Part shown: piece by piece, positions 33,110 through 42,978 of the stretch | Numbering within the stretch: position 1 is the stretch's first letter | How the letters are laid out: every line of letters starts with the position of its first letter | Position numbers and translations under genes: made by a program | Source: Madurella fahalii | Lineage: Eukaryota; Ascomycota; Sordariomycetes; Sordariales | Assembly (NCBI GenBank): GCA_029876055.1 | Contig: CM056877.1 | Span: 2,790,001-2,854,000, forward strand | Reading direction: 5' to 3' | DNA length: 64,000 nt | The notes under the pieces: generated by a model | Databases searched by the model: none | What the model saw: the letters and a program-made list of their open reading frames with translations, nothing else | What the model was told of the DNA's origin: nothing

Positions 33110-34150
33110 TTAACATAATCGTTTGAACCTTTCCCAAGGCCCATGGAGGATTCTCATCAAAATGATACCGTCGCGTGAGTTCGTATGTCCCAACCCGCTT
33201 AGCCAGGACCATGACAGAGATCCGTTTTCTAGCCTTTGTCCCTTTCGCGGCGCGTGGACCTTCCACAAGAGCTCCATCGCCAGATCTACCTCCCATAATC
33301 CATGCACCAGTTGAAACCTGGATTGGCTTTGAACGATATTTGCGAGGCCCGAGATTGAGGGCCATCTGTCCGAGGCAATATTCAAGTTGCAGGATGTATA
33401 CTCCCCGATAATCTCCCACCAAGAACCATGCCAGCCCTCGTAACGCGCCCACCCTTCGCCGCATCGAGCAGACCGTAAAACGGCTTCTTGATACCCTTCT
33501 TCTGCGACCGCGTTGACAACGCCGGCTCCAACTCCGAAGCTGCCGTGCATGTGCAACGCCAGTGCACCATCACTGATCCAAAGTACAGCGTCCGTGGCGA
33601 GAGGGCACTCTCTTGGACAACCCACCCCCAAGTAGTTAGCACCTCGGTCGATTCAGGATTCCGCTGGCGCCAGTTGGTGGCATGTATGCCCTCTCGTGTT
33701 TCCAAATCGGGGAAAAGTTGGCAGGGGGCAAAGAAGCGCGCATCACGCTCCACAAAGCATCGGTCGTGAGGGTCCTTTGCACCCAGCGCCGCGATGGTGC
33801 ACTCGGAGAAGCGGTACACGTTGCCCATGACGGCAGCCTCGCGCCTCCAGTCTTCGGGCGAGGTCTAGATGATGCAGAGGGAGTCGATCTAGAGATACTC
33901 GTAGCCCCGGAAGAGCGTGATTGCAGCAGCGTCCTTGAAGTACTGCGGGAGTTCTTGGAACGGAATGTCAGACAGAAACGAGGGCAACGAATCGCCAGTC
34001 AGCTTCAGGATGTCTGCACCGGCCCATCAATGGCTCAGCGTCAAATAGCGTGTCCCGGGTGGCAGGTCCTTTCCCAGGCATAATCTCAGGGAAAAGACGC
34101 TGGAGACGAAGCCGCTAACTTTGACCAGCCGGGTAGGGAGAACCCAGTCG
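33110..34150 (-). pseudogene. HET-domain protein relic with three in-frame stops
   Basis: On the minus strand one continuous frame reads WVLPTRLVKV, LPPGTRYLTLSH, TGA (34027-34029), FLSDIPFQELPQYFKDAAAI, GYEYL, TAG (33889-33891), IDSLCII, TAG (33865-33867), then SPEDWRREAAVMGNVYRFSE. These are the conserved HET blocks; relatives have Trp before IDSLC and Gln after II. TGG to TAG and CAG to TAG fit RIP-type C-to-T change, while the TGA does not obviously fit. After TEVLTTWGWVVQESALSPR the frame shifts near 33490, and CNLNIASDRWPSISGLANI with LENGSLSWSWLS follows. HET proteins trigger incompatibility cell death; this copy cannot make a full protein. Confidence 0.82.
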
Positions 34151-34331
34151 CAACAGGGTGCGAGCGACAACTGCAGGCATCGTGCGTTGTCAATACACAG
34201 AGCACATCAGAGTTGCCAAATGACAGCTAGCCCACTGTGTGTAAACCCCGCTTTCAGGTATTCACACTCGTACCGAAGGACGGGTCCAGTTCCTCTTGAC
34301 GTTCTGCCTACGCCCTCGCTAGTAGAATTGA

Positions 34332-35480
34332 TTAGCGACGAGAGACCTCGAAACCTTGGATCCTCGCCGTTGGCATAGCAATCCAGCAATCCGGGTTCCG
34401 AGTCTTCGTATCACACGTAGGTCCGTCCGGATGGAAGCGCATCTCGCATCGACACAAAACCCCCACCACCATGACACACATGATCAGATCGGCTAAATAC
34501 TTTCTAAGGCACTGTCTCGGCCCGAAGCCGAATCTCCGGAACTGGTACCGGAGATCTCGAACGCTCTTACTGGTGGCAGGGTTGCCGTTGCTCTTCTCCT
34601 CCAACCACCGTTCCGGCCTGAAAACGTCCCCGTCTTCGCCCCACGCCGGGTGCGCAACGTTCAGCGCCTGTACGTCGACGATGAAGCTGGTGCCCTTGGG
34701 AACCACGTATCTGCCCACGACCCTATCCGACAGTGCAGCCGGTGGGACAGAGAACCCGGCGAGCGGCCGTATGCGTGCAGACTCGAGTACGACTGCGGCG
34801 AGGAGAGTGCCACCGTAGGATAGGTAGTTTTCCCACGAGCCTCCATCTCTCACCGCCCTGATCTCCGCCCTCAGCGTGTTCTGCGCAGTCACATGGGACG
34901 CCAAGAGGACGAGCGCCCAGGATATGGCGCCCAGCGTGACGTCCAAGTTGGCGAAAAGCATCTCATCCAGCGTCTGCAGCGCGCTGGTCTTGTCGACCTC
35001 GCCGTGGCGGACGGCCTCGACGAGCGCCCCCGCTGGACTGGGCTAAGAACTGGAGCTGGAGCCGGAGCCACGGTCACCGAGTTCCCGCTCGGTCAGGGCA
35101 TACACACATTCCTCCCATTCCTTGCGGAACCAGGCTAGCTCCTGGTTTGTCTCGGTGGGGTGCCCCGCGCTCCAAGCGTACCGCGTGAGTCCGACTCCCG
35201 TAAAAGCCCTCATCAGTAGCCGTTTCCGGACGGGGATCAAGGCGACGAGGCTCTGCCCTTCATGCTCCTGGCCGAAAATGACCCCGGCGATGCAGCTAAA
35301 GAGACCATTTTAAGATCCCATGGGGGAATTAGTGAATCAGCGCCGGCTCGAGGCGGGGTTCTGGTGGCCGTGGCGTCTAGGACGGTCGACACGCTCCGCG
35401 CCACGGGGCCGATGTATTCGCGGCATTTCCGAAAGGTAAAGGCGGGGGCAAGCTGGGCAAGCTGGGCAGCCCGACGGGGC
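34332..35480 (-). pseudogene. Cytochrome P450 relic with altered heme loop
   Basis: Minus strand, in order: FRKCREYIGPVARSVSTVLD, PPWDLKM, a frame change near 35300-35312, FSCIAGVIFGQEHEGQSLVA, PVRKRLLMRAF, a probable short intron near 35045-35085, then ALQTLDEMLFANLDVTLGAI (I-helix), ESARIRPLAGFSVP (ExxR), WGEDGDVFRPERW and the heme loop RFGFGPRQCLRKY. The glycine two residues after the heme Cys is replaced by Arg (AGA at 34503-34505); GGA to AGA would be a G-to-A change. The N-terminal third is missing. Frameshift, truncation and the altered loop argue for a non-functional gene. Confidence 0.78.
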
Positions 35481-36864
35481 CCGTTGACCTAGCCGAGGCT
35501 GGAGCCTAGAAGTATTACGCCGAGTAGTAGAGGTGGTAATATTTCGGGATGACTAGGGGTGCTACATAAACTACTCCCGTTTTCTCCATCTTATGGATCC
35601 CAGGCGCAGAGAGTGCTTAGATTTGTTTGGGAGTGCATAGGGGAGCAACTAAGACAAAATAGACGAATTTATTGTGGTGTATATGTACCAGTAACTAATT
35701 ACCTGCTTTAGGTACCGTAGTATTGCCGTTGTCGAACCTACAATGTGAAATCTACCCCGGTGTCAATGACAGGCCATACCACAGCCACGGGATTGAGTAA
35801 ACAGCCCCACCAATGCCCTCGCTACCATACTGTGAGGGAGTGAGCCTGCATATTGCTGAGGGTGATCTCGGAACGCGGGCGGGCTAAAGCAATTGGGCAA
35901 ATCAAGTACCCTGGGTAGACTCCTTGCCACCTAATGCCGGGCAGCCACGGGGTTATCTTGCCTCGCTCCTGGCCCATCAGGGCCGCGAACGTCCTGGTTG
36001 TTCACGAAAGAAACTCGGGACGTCGAGGGAGGCGGCGAGGTCAACATCGAGTAAGCCGGCTTCCCCACTTTTGATAATGAACCACTTGGACCGGGACGTT
36101 GCGCTGGGCAGTGCGGCATTATTGAAACCCTGTCTACGCTCTTCAGTTTCACCGTTGGCTTTTTGGGTAAGGGGCTGGCCTGGGTCGGGGAAGCCGGTCA
36201 GTCGTTGTGCGTTGCAGTCATACTGCGGCGTAGAGATGCATACGGACGGGACGCACTGTATAAATAGGCCGCGGAGCATTTCATGCAATATATTAAAGCT
36301 GAAAGTAAGGGGAAGGCGTAACATTGAAATTGCTGTCCCTGCGGATGAACTCGACTCCGACGCCGAGAATCACAGCAGCAGTGTTCTCCCATAAAAGAGG
36401 ATGTCTTAAGTTCTCAAAGGTGAAGCTCACAAGAGTCAATCATAGTGTTTGCCCTAAACTACCAACCTGCCTGATACTGTATAGTTTTTTTTGGTCGGGT
36501 TCACCGATATTCCCCGTTCTGGTGACCCTAATTTGGACACTGAGGGATGACCCCCGTGTTGCTTGGGGCATGTGCACTGGATGTTCTGTGCTACCACCCC
36601 CTCCAGCTCCGGAATGCAGCGTAGGGCTGAGTAAAACATGGACTTCTCGATGCGTTCCTGATGAGACGCTGCCGCGGCTCCGCTTCGGATGCAGCTGCAA
36701 AGACAGCCCGGATACCACCCTCTAGAGCTGTGAAGAGCAAAATGTAGCACGTCGCGTTGATACTCATAACTGCTAGATGCTCGTGCCAGGGATTTTGTTC
36801 TCTCTGTGGCACTCAACGCATTTTTCTCCTTCAAACAACCAACTGCCAGACAGTGAATTAGGAC
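35481..36864. other. 1.4-kb intergenic region
   Basis: Right edge of the decayed region. A T run lies near 36485-36492. No recognisable gene, transposon protein or RNA. Confidence 0.45.
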
Positions 36865-38792
36865 ATGGTCCAGGTCGAACTCGTCGATGGCTTCCACATC
36901 TGGAGTCGGTACGCACGATCCAGTGTGCCTCCTGAACTCGAAGGCATCGCATTCCCTCGGTACGGCGAGCCTATTGAGGGCCTTGCTTACTCGGTTCTTA
37001 CGGTAACGGAGCAAACCTTCCCTGACAGGACCACAGCCCCAACGCCCATACTTCTCGCTGCCGACGGCTGCGCCTATGATGACGGTCCCAGGAATTGCTC
37101 TCGGGTCTGCAATGATCCGGCCGCCATGTTCTCATCCTGGTACAGTCTCTGGAATTGCTTTACGCTAACGGCCATGGCTGTGTACGTCCAGAACGCTTCG
37201 TTAGCCACACCCTCCGTTACCGGCCTCCAAGTTGCGAACGGCCATCTCGGGTTCGGCGACTTGGAGACGTTCAACGCGTCTTCCGTTATCGACAGCGTTA
37301 TCACTTGCGGCCTGAGAGCAGCATATGACGGAATGCTGGGATACATTCCTGACGCCAAGGGGGTGTCGATCGCAGGTGGCGCGACTCCGCTTGAAAACTT
37401 GACCTTTTTCTGGACGCTGCCTTGCTTCCATGTACAAAGTGATCTCAACAGCGATATTGCGGGTGCCGGGGTAAGATACCTAATCCTTTAATTATCAGTG
37501 CCCAATGTCAGTAATGTCAGCGTTGTCGTCTGACCGTGGGTCTAGATGCTGGTCGCATATTTCATCCAAGGCTTTCTAGCTGCTTATGGATGGGCCCTCT
37601 GCGGCCTCCTCACTGGTGTTCCATTAGCTTTAAGCGCCGTGATCCATCTTCTCCCGCGAGTAACGCGCAACCGTTCAACCTCGTCCTCCCTTCTTGTGCT
37701 GGCCGGCCGCGTAGAATCCTGGGCGATCCGAATCGACCGCTCACGGGCTGGCGCGGCGCTCAAGACAATGCTCGTCGACCATCAGGAAACCCAGTGTTTC
37801 TTCACCATTGGCGCGCAGGTGGCCTTAACATACGCGGCATCCCAGCCCGCGTCGTTCCGGGGCGAACAGACCTACCAGCAACTCATGAATAACCAGGCGT
37901 TCATGCGCGTCATGGGTGTCATGTCCCTGTACTCGGTCACCTTGGCGCAGCTCGCCCTGCGCAGGGCAGGGATGAACTCGGCCTACACGCTAGTCTTTTC
38001 CGTTGCGGCCGTCACGTCGAAGATTATCAGTGATGCCTCGATTGTCACGCCCGGGCCCGAGCAGCTCTGGTCAGATTTTTACGGCCAGAATAGGGTCGAC
38101 GAGTGCGGTGCCAACAGCTCGCCGAGGACATTCTGCTATGTCAAGGTCAACCCGGTCGAGTACCTCGACCAAATGACTTACTCCATGAACCAAGTGCTCC
38201 CGCCGGCGATAGCAGCCTTTGCCTTGCTCCTCATCGACAAGATCCCGGCTCGTGTCTGGACAGCGCTCGGCCCCAGCGCCCATGGGCCGTACCGACGCCT
38301 CCAGACCATCACCCGCGTCGGCCCCCAAATAATGGAAGCGCTATATTGGGGACTCGAGCTGTTCTTCTTCTTCATGGTCTGCCACGGCCTCGACTTTTTC
38401 CAAAGTAAGGTCAAAGACACTGTTATCCGCAACTCGGACGAGTCGAACGCCGCTGGAGACTTTGCAGAGAGAGGGCTCCTGCGGTTTACCGTGGGGCAAG
38501 TTGTCGCAGTGATGACCTGGACGCCCGTGATGGCACGCTATCTTTATACCACTGCTTGTGAGTTCTGGGATGGACGCGCTGCTTGCCCGTGCGAAGCTGA
38601 CCCATGTCGTCTGCAGTTGGTTTTGAGCACACGTCCAAGATTCGAATTGCAGCGCCGTTTGAGATCGTTAAAAAAAGACGCGAAGAAACGCCAATCTCGT
38701 CTCCTGGCAAATCAGGAGACATCACCGAGTTGGGGAAAGGTGCTGACTGCTGGCATGGAGTGTGTACACGTCCCTATGATCGTGATGCCTGA
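36865..38792 (+). CDS. Multipass membrane protein, function unknown
   Basis: Three exons, 36865-37470, 37546-38557 and 38617-38792 (introns 75 and 59 bp); 597 residues. Exon 1 encodes a Cys-containing, N-glycosylation-prone region (CAYDDGPRNCSRVCND) that looks extracytoplasmic. Exon 2 begins with hydrophobic VAYFIQGFLAAYGWALCGLL and contains several further spans (MGVMSLYSVTLAQLAL, ALYWGLELFFFFMV). The second splice restores YLYTTAFGFEHTSKIRIAAP; unspliced reading would give a Cys/Arg-rich tail instead. I do not recognise a named family, although large fungal membrane proteins of this layout are common. An upstream exon with an additional span is possible, since the first residues lack a signal peptide. 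Confidence 0.72.
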
Positions 38793-39658
38793 CGGGATCT
38801 TCGTAGTGTAGATCTTCATGAGCCGGCGCTTCAATTGTCCGAATCTTACGAGGTACTTGTTTGGAGGAGGTCTCATGCGCACCTCCTTTTTTTTATTATT
38901 TTTATTTTGGTCTGGATCAACGACCCTGGCCTTGGCAACCTTTCTCTTTCCTGTAACGTTAAGTTAGATCCGGTTGCCGTTCTGTGGCTTTGATTGGGTG
39001 ATTCGGACTCCCCGTCCAAGTCAGCCTAGCCACATCTGCCGGATCTGTATCCGAATTGCCCTGATTCTCCCTACGCTGCGGCAGCATCAATGCGCGGTGA
39101 AGCTGGCCACGGTGTGCCCCAAAACAGCCACGAATGCGAGATCATCAGGGGTCACATCGCCCTCGAAGCTCATTTCCCAGAGCCATTGGGCTGAAGCACT
39201 GTCTCGTGCTTACCACCGGACTTCCACCTATCAGAACTGGGAGCTATTCCGGGACTGGCTAAGTCTCCAGTCGCCTGGATAATGTCTCCTCCTGAGCCAG
39301 AGAACCGGGCCAGTTAGGGTAAAGTGTGGCCCACTTGCACCAGGCAGACCCAGGCAAAATCTGCGGAATCGAGGCCAGGCGCCGGGCGCAGGGCGGAGTG
39401 GCATGGCATAGGATCCATAATCTCGCCTCCCTGCCGGGATTACTAGTTCACGATATGGGGTACTGAAGTGGTGATGCGAGTGGACAGTGAGGATATTTAA
39501 GTCCGGCCGTTGACCCCTATCGACTCCTCTCTTTTCGCTTCCCATCGTCAATATTCTCCACCGCCGCTCTCTTATTTGACACCACAAGCGCCTCAACGCC
39601 TCCTTCGGCACACAATCATTCATTCTCCGTTTCTGATTCAAAACCCCAACCAAACAAT
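38793..39658. other. Intergenic region, promoter of the wall protein gene
   Basis: Contains a T-rich stretch (38889-38908) downstream of the membrane protein gene and, nearer the next gene, a TATA-like GATATTTAAG around 39491-39500. The C/A-rich leader is typical of a highly expressed fungal secreted-protein gene. No coding sequence recognised. Confidence 0.45.
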
Positions 39659-40339
39659 ATGATCTCGCAATCCCTCCTTGTCGCGGCGCTCGCCGCCACC
39701 GCCGCTGCCGCGTCGGGCCGGATGGCGCTGCACCCTGCCCATGACGCCGTCAAGCGCGGAATCGAGGCGCGCCAAACGGATGCCGAGGGCCTCGCGGCGT
39801 GTGGCTCTGCTCTTCAGGAGGTCATGACGGAGATGCCCACCCCCCCTGCGGCCTTCACGTCGTTCGCCGCGACTCTCACCGAGACCGACCCCTGCAGCGT
39901 CACGGTGCCGCCCGCCATCGAGAGCGCGTACTCGAGCTATGCCTCGGAGATGCAGTCCTGGTTCTCGGAGAACGAGTCCGAGTTCAGCTCGGTGCTGGTA
40001 GATTGCCCCGACGTGGCCAGCGTTTACTCCAGCATGAGCGCCGCCCTTGAGAACGCCCCGCTCCCGACTTGCCCTGGCGGGAACGGGAATAACGGCGGTT
40101 CGGGCGGCGGTAACGACGACAGCACTGATGATGGGAACAACAACAACAATGCCGGTGGGAACAACAATGATGATGGGAATGACGATGAGGGTGGAAACGG
40201 AAACGGAAACGGAAACGGCAATGGCAACAACAACAACAACAACAACCCGTCGTCGACTGGCGGTGCTCCTCGCCCGACTGGTCTTGTTGGCGCCGCTGTG
40301 GCCGCCGCTGGTTTCCTCGGCGTTGTTGCTGCCCTCTAA
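39659..40339 (+). CDS. GPI-anchored-type cell-surface protein
   Basis: A single exon of 226 residues. An N-terminal signal peptide (SLLVAALAATAAAASG) is followed by a domain of about 100 residues with four Cys (CGSALQEV, DPCSV, DCPDVASVYSSM, TCPGG). Then comes a long Asn/Gly/Asp-rich spacer, and a C-terminal Ser/Gly stretch with a hydrophobic tail (LVGAAVAAAGFLGVVAAL). That order is the signature of GPI anchoring. Many Pezizomycotina have such small Ala/Ser-rich wall proteins of unknown function. The DNA of the spacer is a minisatellite (40193-40246) of GGAAAC-like and AAC units, so spacer length may vary between strains. Confidence 0.82.
   Translation: MISQSLLVAALAATAAAASGRMALHPAHDAVKRGIEARQTDAEGLAACGSALQEVMTEMPTPPAAFTSFAATLTETDPCSVTVPPAIESAYSSYASEMQSWFSENESEFSSVLVDCPDVASVYSSMSAALENAPLPTCPGGNGNNGGSGGGNDDSTDDGNNNNNAGGNNNDDGNDDEGGNGNGNGNGNGNNNNNNNPSSTGGAPRPTGLVGAAVAAAGFLGVVAAL
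40193..40246. repeat. Coding minisatellite (GGAAAC)n / (AAC)n
   Basis: Four to five GGAAAC units, then GGCAAT/GGCAAC, then AAC triplets, encoding Gly-Asn pairs and a poly-Asn run in the wall protein spacer. All in multiples of three, so length change would keep frame. Confidence 0.85.
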
Positions 40340-40764
40340 GACAATGGCGCGTTGAGTTGGATAACTACCAAAGGTATCTTACCTTAGTAGTATGGCATGG
40401 CCGCGACGGGGTGGGGTTTTAGATGGTGCATTGCCGGAAGCAGTTCGCAACAACATAATACCTAATTCGATTCATTGACAAATTCTGAAGTGTCGTTTAT
40501 TTTAGCTCTTCCTAAGCTTTGTCATACGTGTGTTGGGTGTGTGTGAGACAAGCAGGGATGTGTTGGGTTTGCAGCCGCCGGCAGCGTGCTGCATAAGGTA
40601 GTGTTGTAAGGTGCTGTACAATTGCCCCACGGTCGCAACAACCAACAATCGACCAACAAGCGAACCAACAACGGCGTGGTTCCGAAACTTTGGGGATATA
40701 CAAGGTTAGGTCAGGTATCCAAGGATCCGGCAGGGGTCACCGCTTCGCAGGTCAAGCCAAACGC
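40340..40764. other. Convergent 3' intergenic region
   Basis: Between the stop codons of the wall protein (+) and the Zn2Cys6 regulator (-). Presumably 3' UTRs and polyadenylation signals; nothing else recognised. Confidence 0.5.
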
Positions 40765-42438
40765 CTAGAGCGTAGTTTCCCACTCGACTACTTGTTGAGC
40801 GCCCTTCTGTCCTCGTTTCCAGTCGCCCACCGTGACAAACTGAACCACGGCGCTGTTGTCATCCTGGAACTCAATCTTGACCTCGCGCACTCGCTCGTCC
40901 GCCCGCACCCTGCCGTGTCCGCCTTTCTCTTCCAGCGCTTGAGCCTGCGACGCCACCACCGCCGCTACGGCACCGTCCCAGATGCCCTCGCGGCGCGCGC
41001 ACCCCGAGAGCAGCTCCACCGCCCGCCTGCGGAGGGCAGGGTTGCGGCAGCGCGCGGCGATCATGTACAGCGGGCTCACGTAGCCCAACCCCGACACGCA
41101 CGAGGGGTGCGGCGGCCGTCCCTGCTGCTGCTGCTGCTGCTGCTGCGCGGCCCTCCGCTCGTTCTGCTCCTGCTCGAACAGGAACTCGCAGTACCGCAAC
41201 ATCTCCTCCAGGTAGGTCTCGAGCTCGTCGAACGCCGACTCGCGTTCTTCCCGCCGGAGAAAGTCGATGCGCAGCCGGACCACCAGCAGGACCTGGTGGA
41301 GACGGAGGACGGCAACCCCCCGCTGAGACCGCTGGTCCTTCGGTTCCAGAGACGCCTCCAGCGCCTCCAGCGCCTGCTGGCTGCTCTCGAGCGCCTGGCA
41401 TAGCTCGCCGTGGCGCGCGACGACCTCCTCGAGCCGCCCGGCCGTCGACGGCGGGTCCCGGTCCACGTCCTGGAGGAAGTAGAGAATGTTGTGGGCGAGC
41501 CGTTCGACGTAGGTGTGGGCTTCGGAGAGGGACACGAAGATGGTCGCTCGCTTCACCTCCGACACCAGCGGGTCTGAGTGCCCTTCCTCGGGAGTGATGT
41601 CGTTGATCATGCTGCGAAGTGAGCCGTAGACCGAGAGGAGAAGTGCTCGGAGCTGCGAGAGCGGCACCGGATACCTGGGGCTCTTGGTGCCCTCGCGGGC
41701 ATCGTTGGCTTCCTGCTCGTCCAGGTTCCGCAAGACCTTGATCGCGGACAGGACGTGCTGGATTGCCTCGGGTATGCGGCCGCGGGTGCAGGCAAAGTAG
41801 ATGAAGAGGATGGAAGCGGTTAGCACCGTGTACAGCGTCTCAGCCGATTGGGTGCCCGCTGGGGCGGCGAGTTGCTGGATGGACTGGTTGCATTGCTGCA
41901 GGGCAAGCTCCATCCCCTCGGTCCCGTCCCCACCGGCCTCGAGACGTTCATAGGCGGCGCCAAGGGCTACGACGAGGTGGCGTATCGGGCGGTAGTGGAT
42001 GGCGGCCTGGATCACCTCGCGCCCCCAGAAGGAGGCGTTGAAGTACCCGCTCAGCAAATGACAAGCATGCGACTGGAAGTAATAGAAGCTCCGCCTCTCA
42101 GCTGCCGAGGCGAACAGCCCGGTGTGTGAAGATGGTACCAGAGCTCCAGGTGGCGGGCTTCTCGTGGCAGGCCGATAGCCGTCACATTTGCGGCCGCTTT
42201 TAATGCAGCGTTGGCAATACGGTTTCGCTTCGTCGCACTTTACCTTCCGTGCCCTAGTAACCAGTGCCAATGTGCGTTAATTAGCTCCGCCCAACGTGTG
42301 CTGCATGCCGCCATGGCGGCAATCAAGGAATGGAAACGGAGACGCGTACTTGCAGGTGAGACAGCCAGTCCTCACCTTGCTATGAAAGGTCCGTTTTGAC
42401 TCGTATTTGGCTTTGTTTGGCTCCATGCCGCTAGCCAT
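40765..42438 (-). CDS. Zn2Cys6 binuclear cluster transcription factor
   Basis: Two exons, 42438-42350 and 42253-40765, with a 96-bp intron (gtacgc...actag); 525 residues. The intron interrupts the DNA-binding domain: RTGCLTCKARKVKCDEAKPY is restored by splicing and continues CQRCIKSGRKCDGY. The canonical CX2CX6C / CX2CX6C pattern is complete. A start at 42426 (second Met) is also possible. The rest is the helical fungal regulatory region (PIRHLVVALGAAYERL, TLYTVLTASILFIYFACTRG), with a run of eight Gln near residue 400 and a charged helix before it. Presumably nuclear. It is divergent from the serine carboxypeptidase gene with 540 bp between start codons, so local co-regulation is possible but not shown. 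Confidence 0.9.
41122..41145. repeat. Coding (CTG/CAG)8 microsatellite
   Basis: Eight pure CAG codons on the coding strand give a poly-Gln run in the Zn2Cys6 regulator. Purity suggests that length may vary. Confidence 0.9.
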
Positions 42439-42978
42439 GTAACGCCCTCAATCTTGGTTCCCTGTATGTTGTCGATGCTTGGATTCGTAAGATCTCACAT
42501 GACGAAGAACGAGCCGGGGAAAAGGAATCGGCGTTTCAAACCCACATCTTGTCCTCTCTGTTTCGCAGTCATCATGTGACTTTAGCGACAGCACGAATGG
42601 GAGTGGTGCTTGGCGTCTGCCACAACAATGCGGCGCAGGTTCCGGGGTACGGGACGCCGTAAGGGAATGCTGTGTCACTGTGTAGGAGCGTGGATCTCAT
42701 ATTTTGTTGTGGCTGCGTTGGACAACAAACAATCTCACAGCCACTTTGCCTGGGTATCATTTAGCAGTGTAAGTCATACGGCGGTTCCGAATACCTTGAG
42801 TAGTACGTAGGGCAAATCAATTCAAAAATAGGACAGGAAATGAGTTAACTCAGTCGCATCCATACGACCTTTGCAATTTCTACATATAAAACAGTCTCAT
42901 CAGAACGAGCAATAAGACCCAATCCAAACCTCTTTCCCCAATACATTCCTTTAGACCTTCGTTGCCGGCCTGTACTCC
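42439..42978. other. Divergent promoter region
   Basis: Shared upstream region of the Zn2Cys6 regulator (-) and the carboxypeptidase (+). It contains the TATA box described separately. I did not see a clear CGG inverted repeat that would suggest autoregulation. Confidence 0.5.
42885..42892 (+). promoter_or_regulatory. TATA box of the serine carboxypeptidase gene
   Basis: TATAAAAC, 94 bp upstream of the ATG at 42979. Confidence 0.6.
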
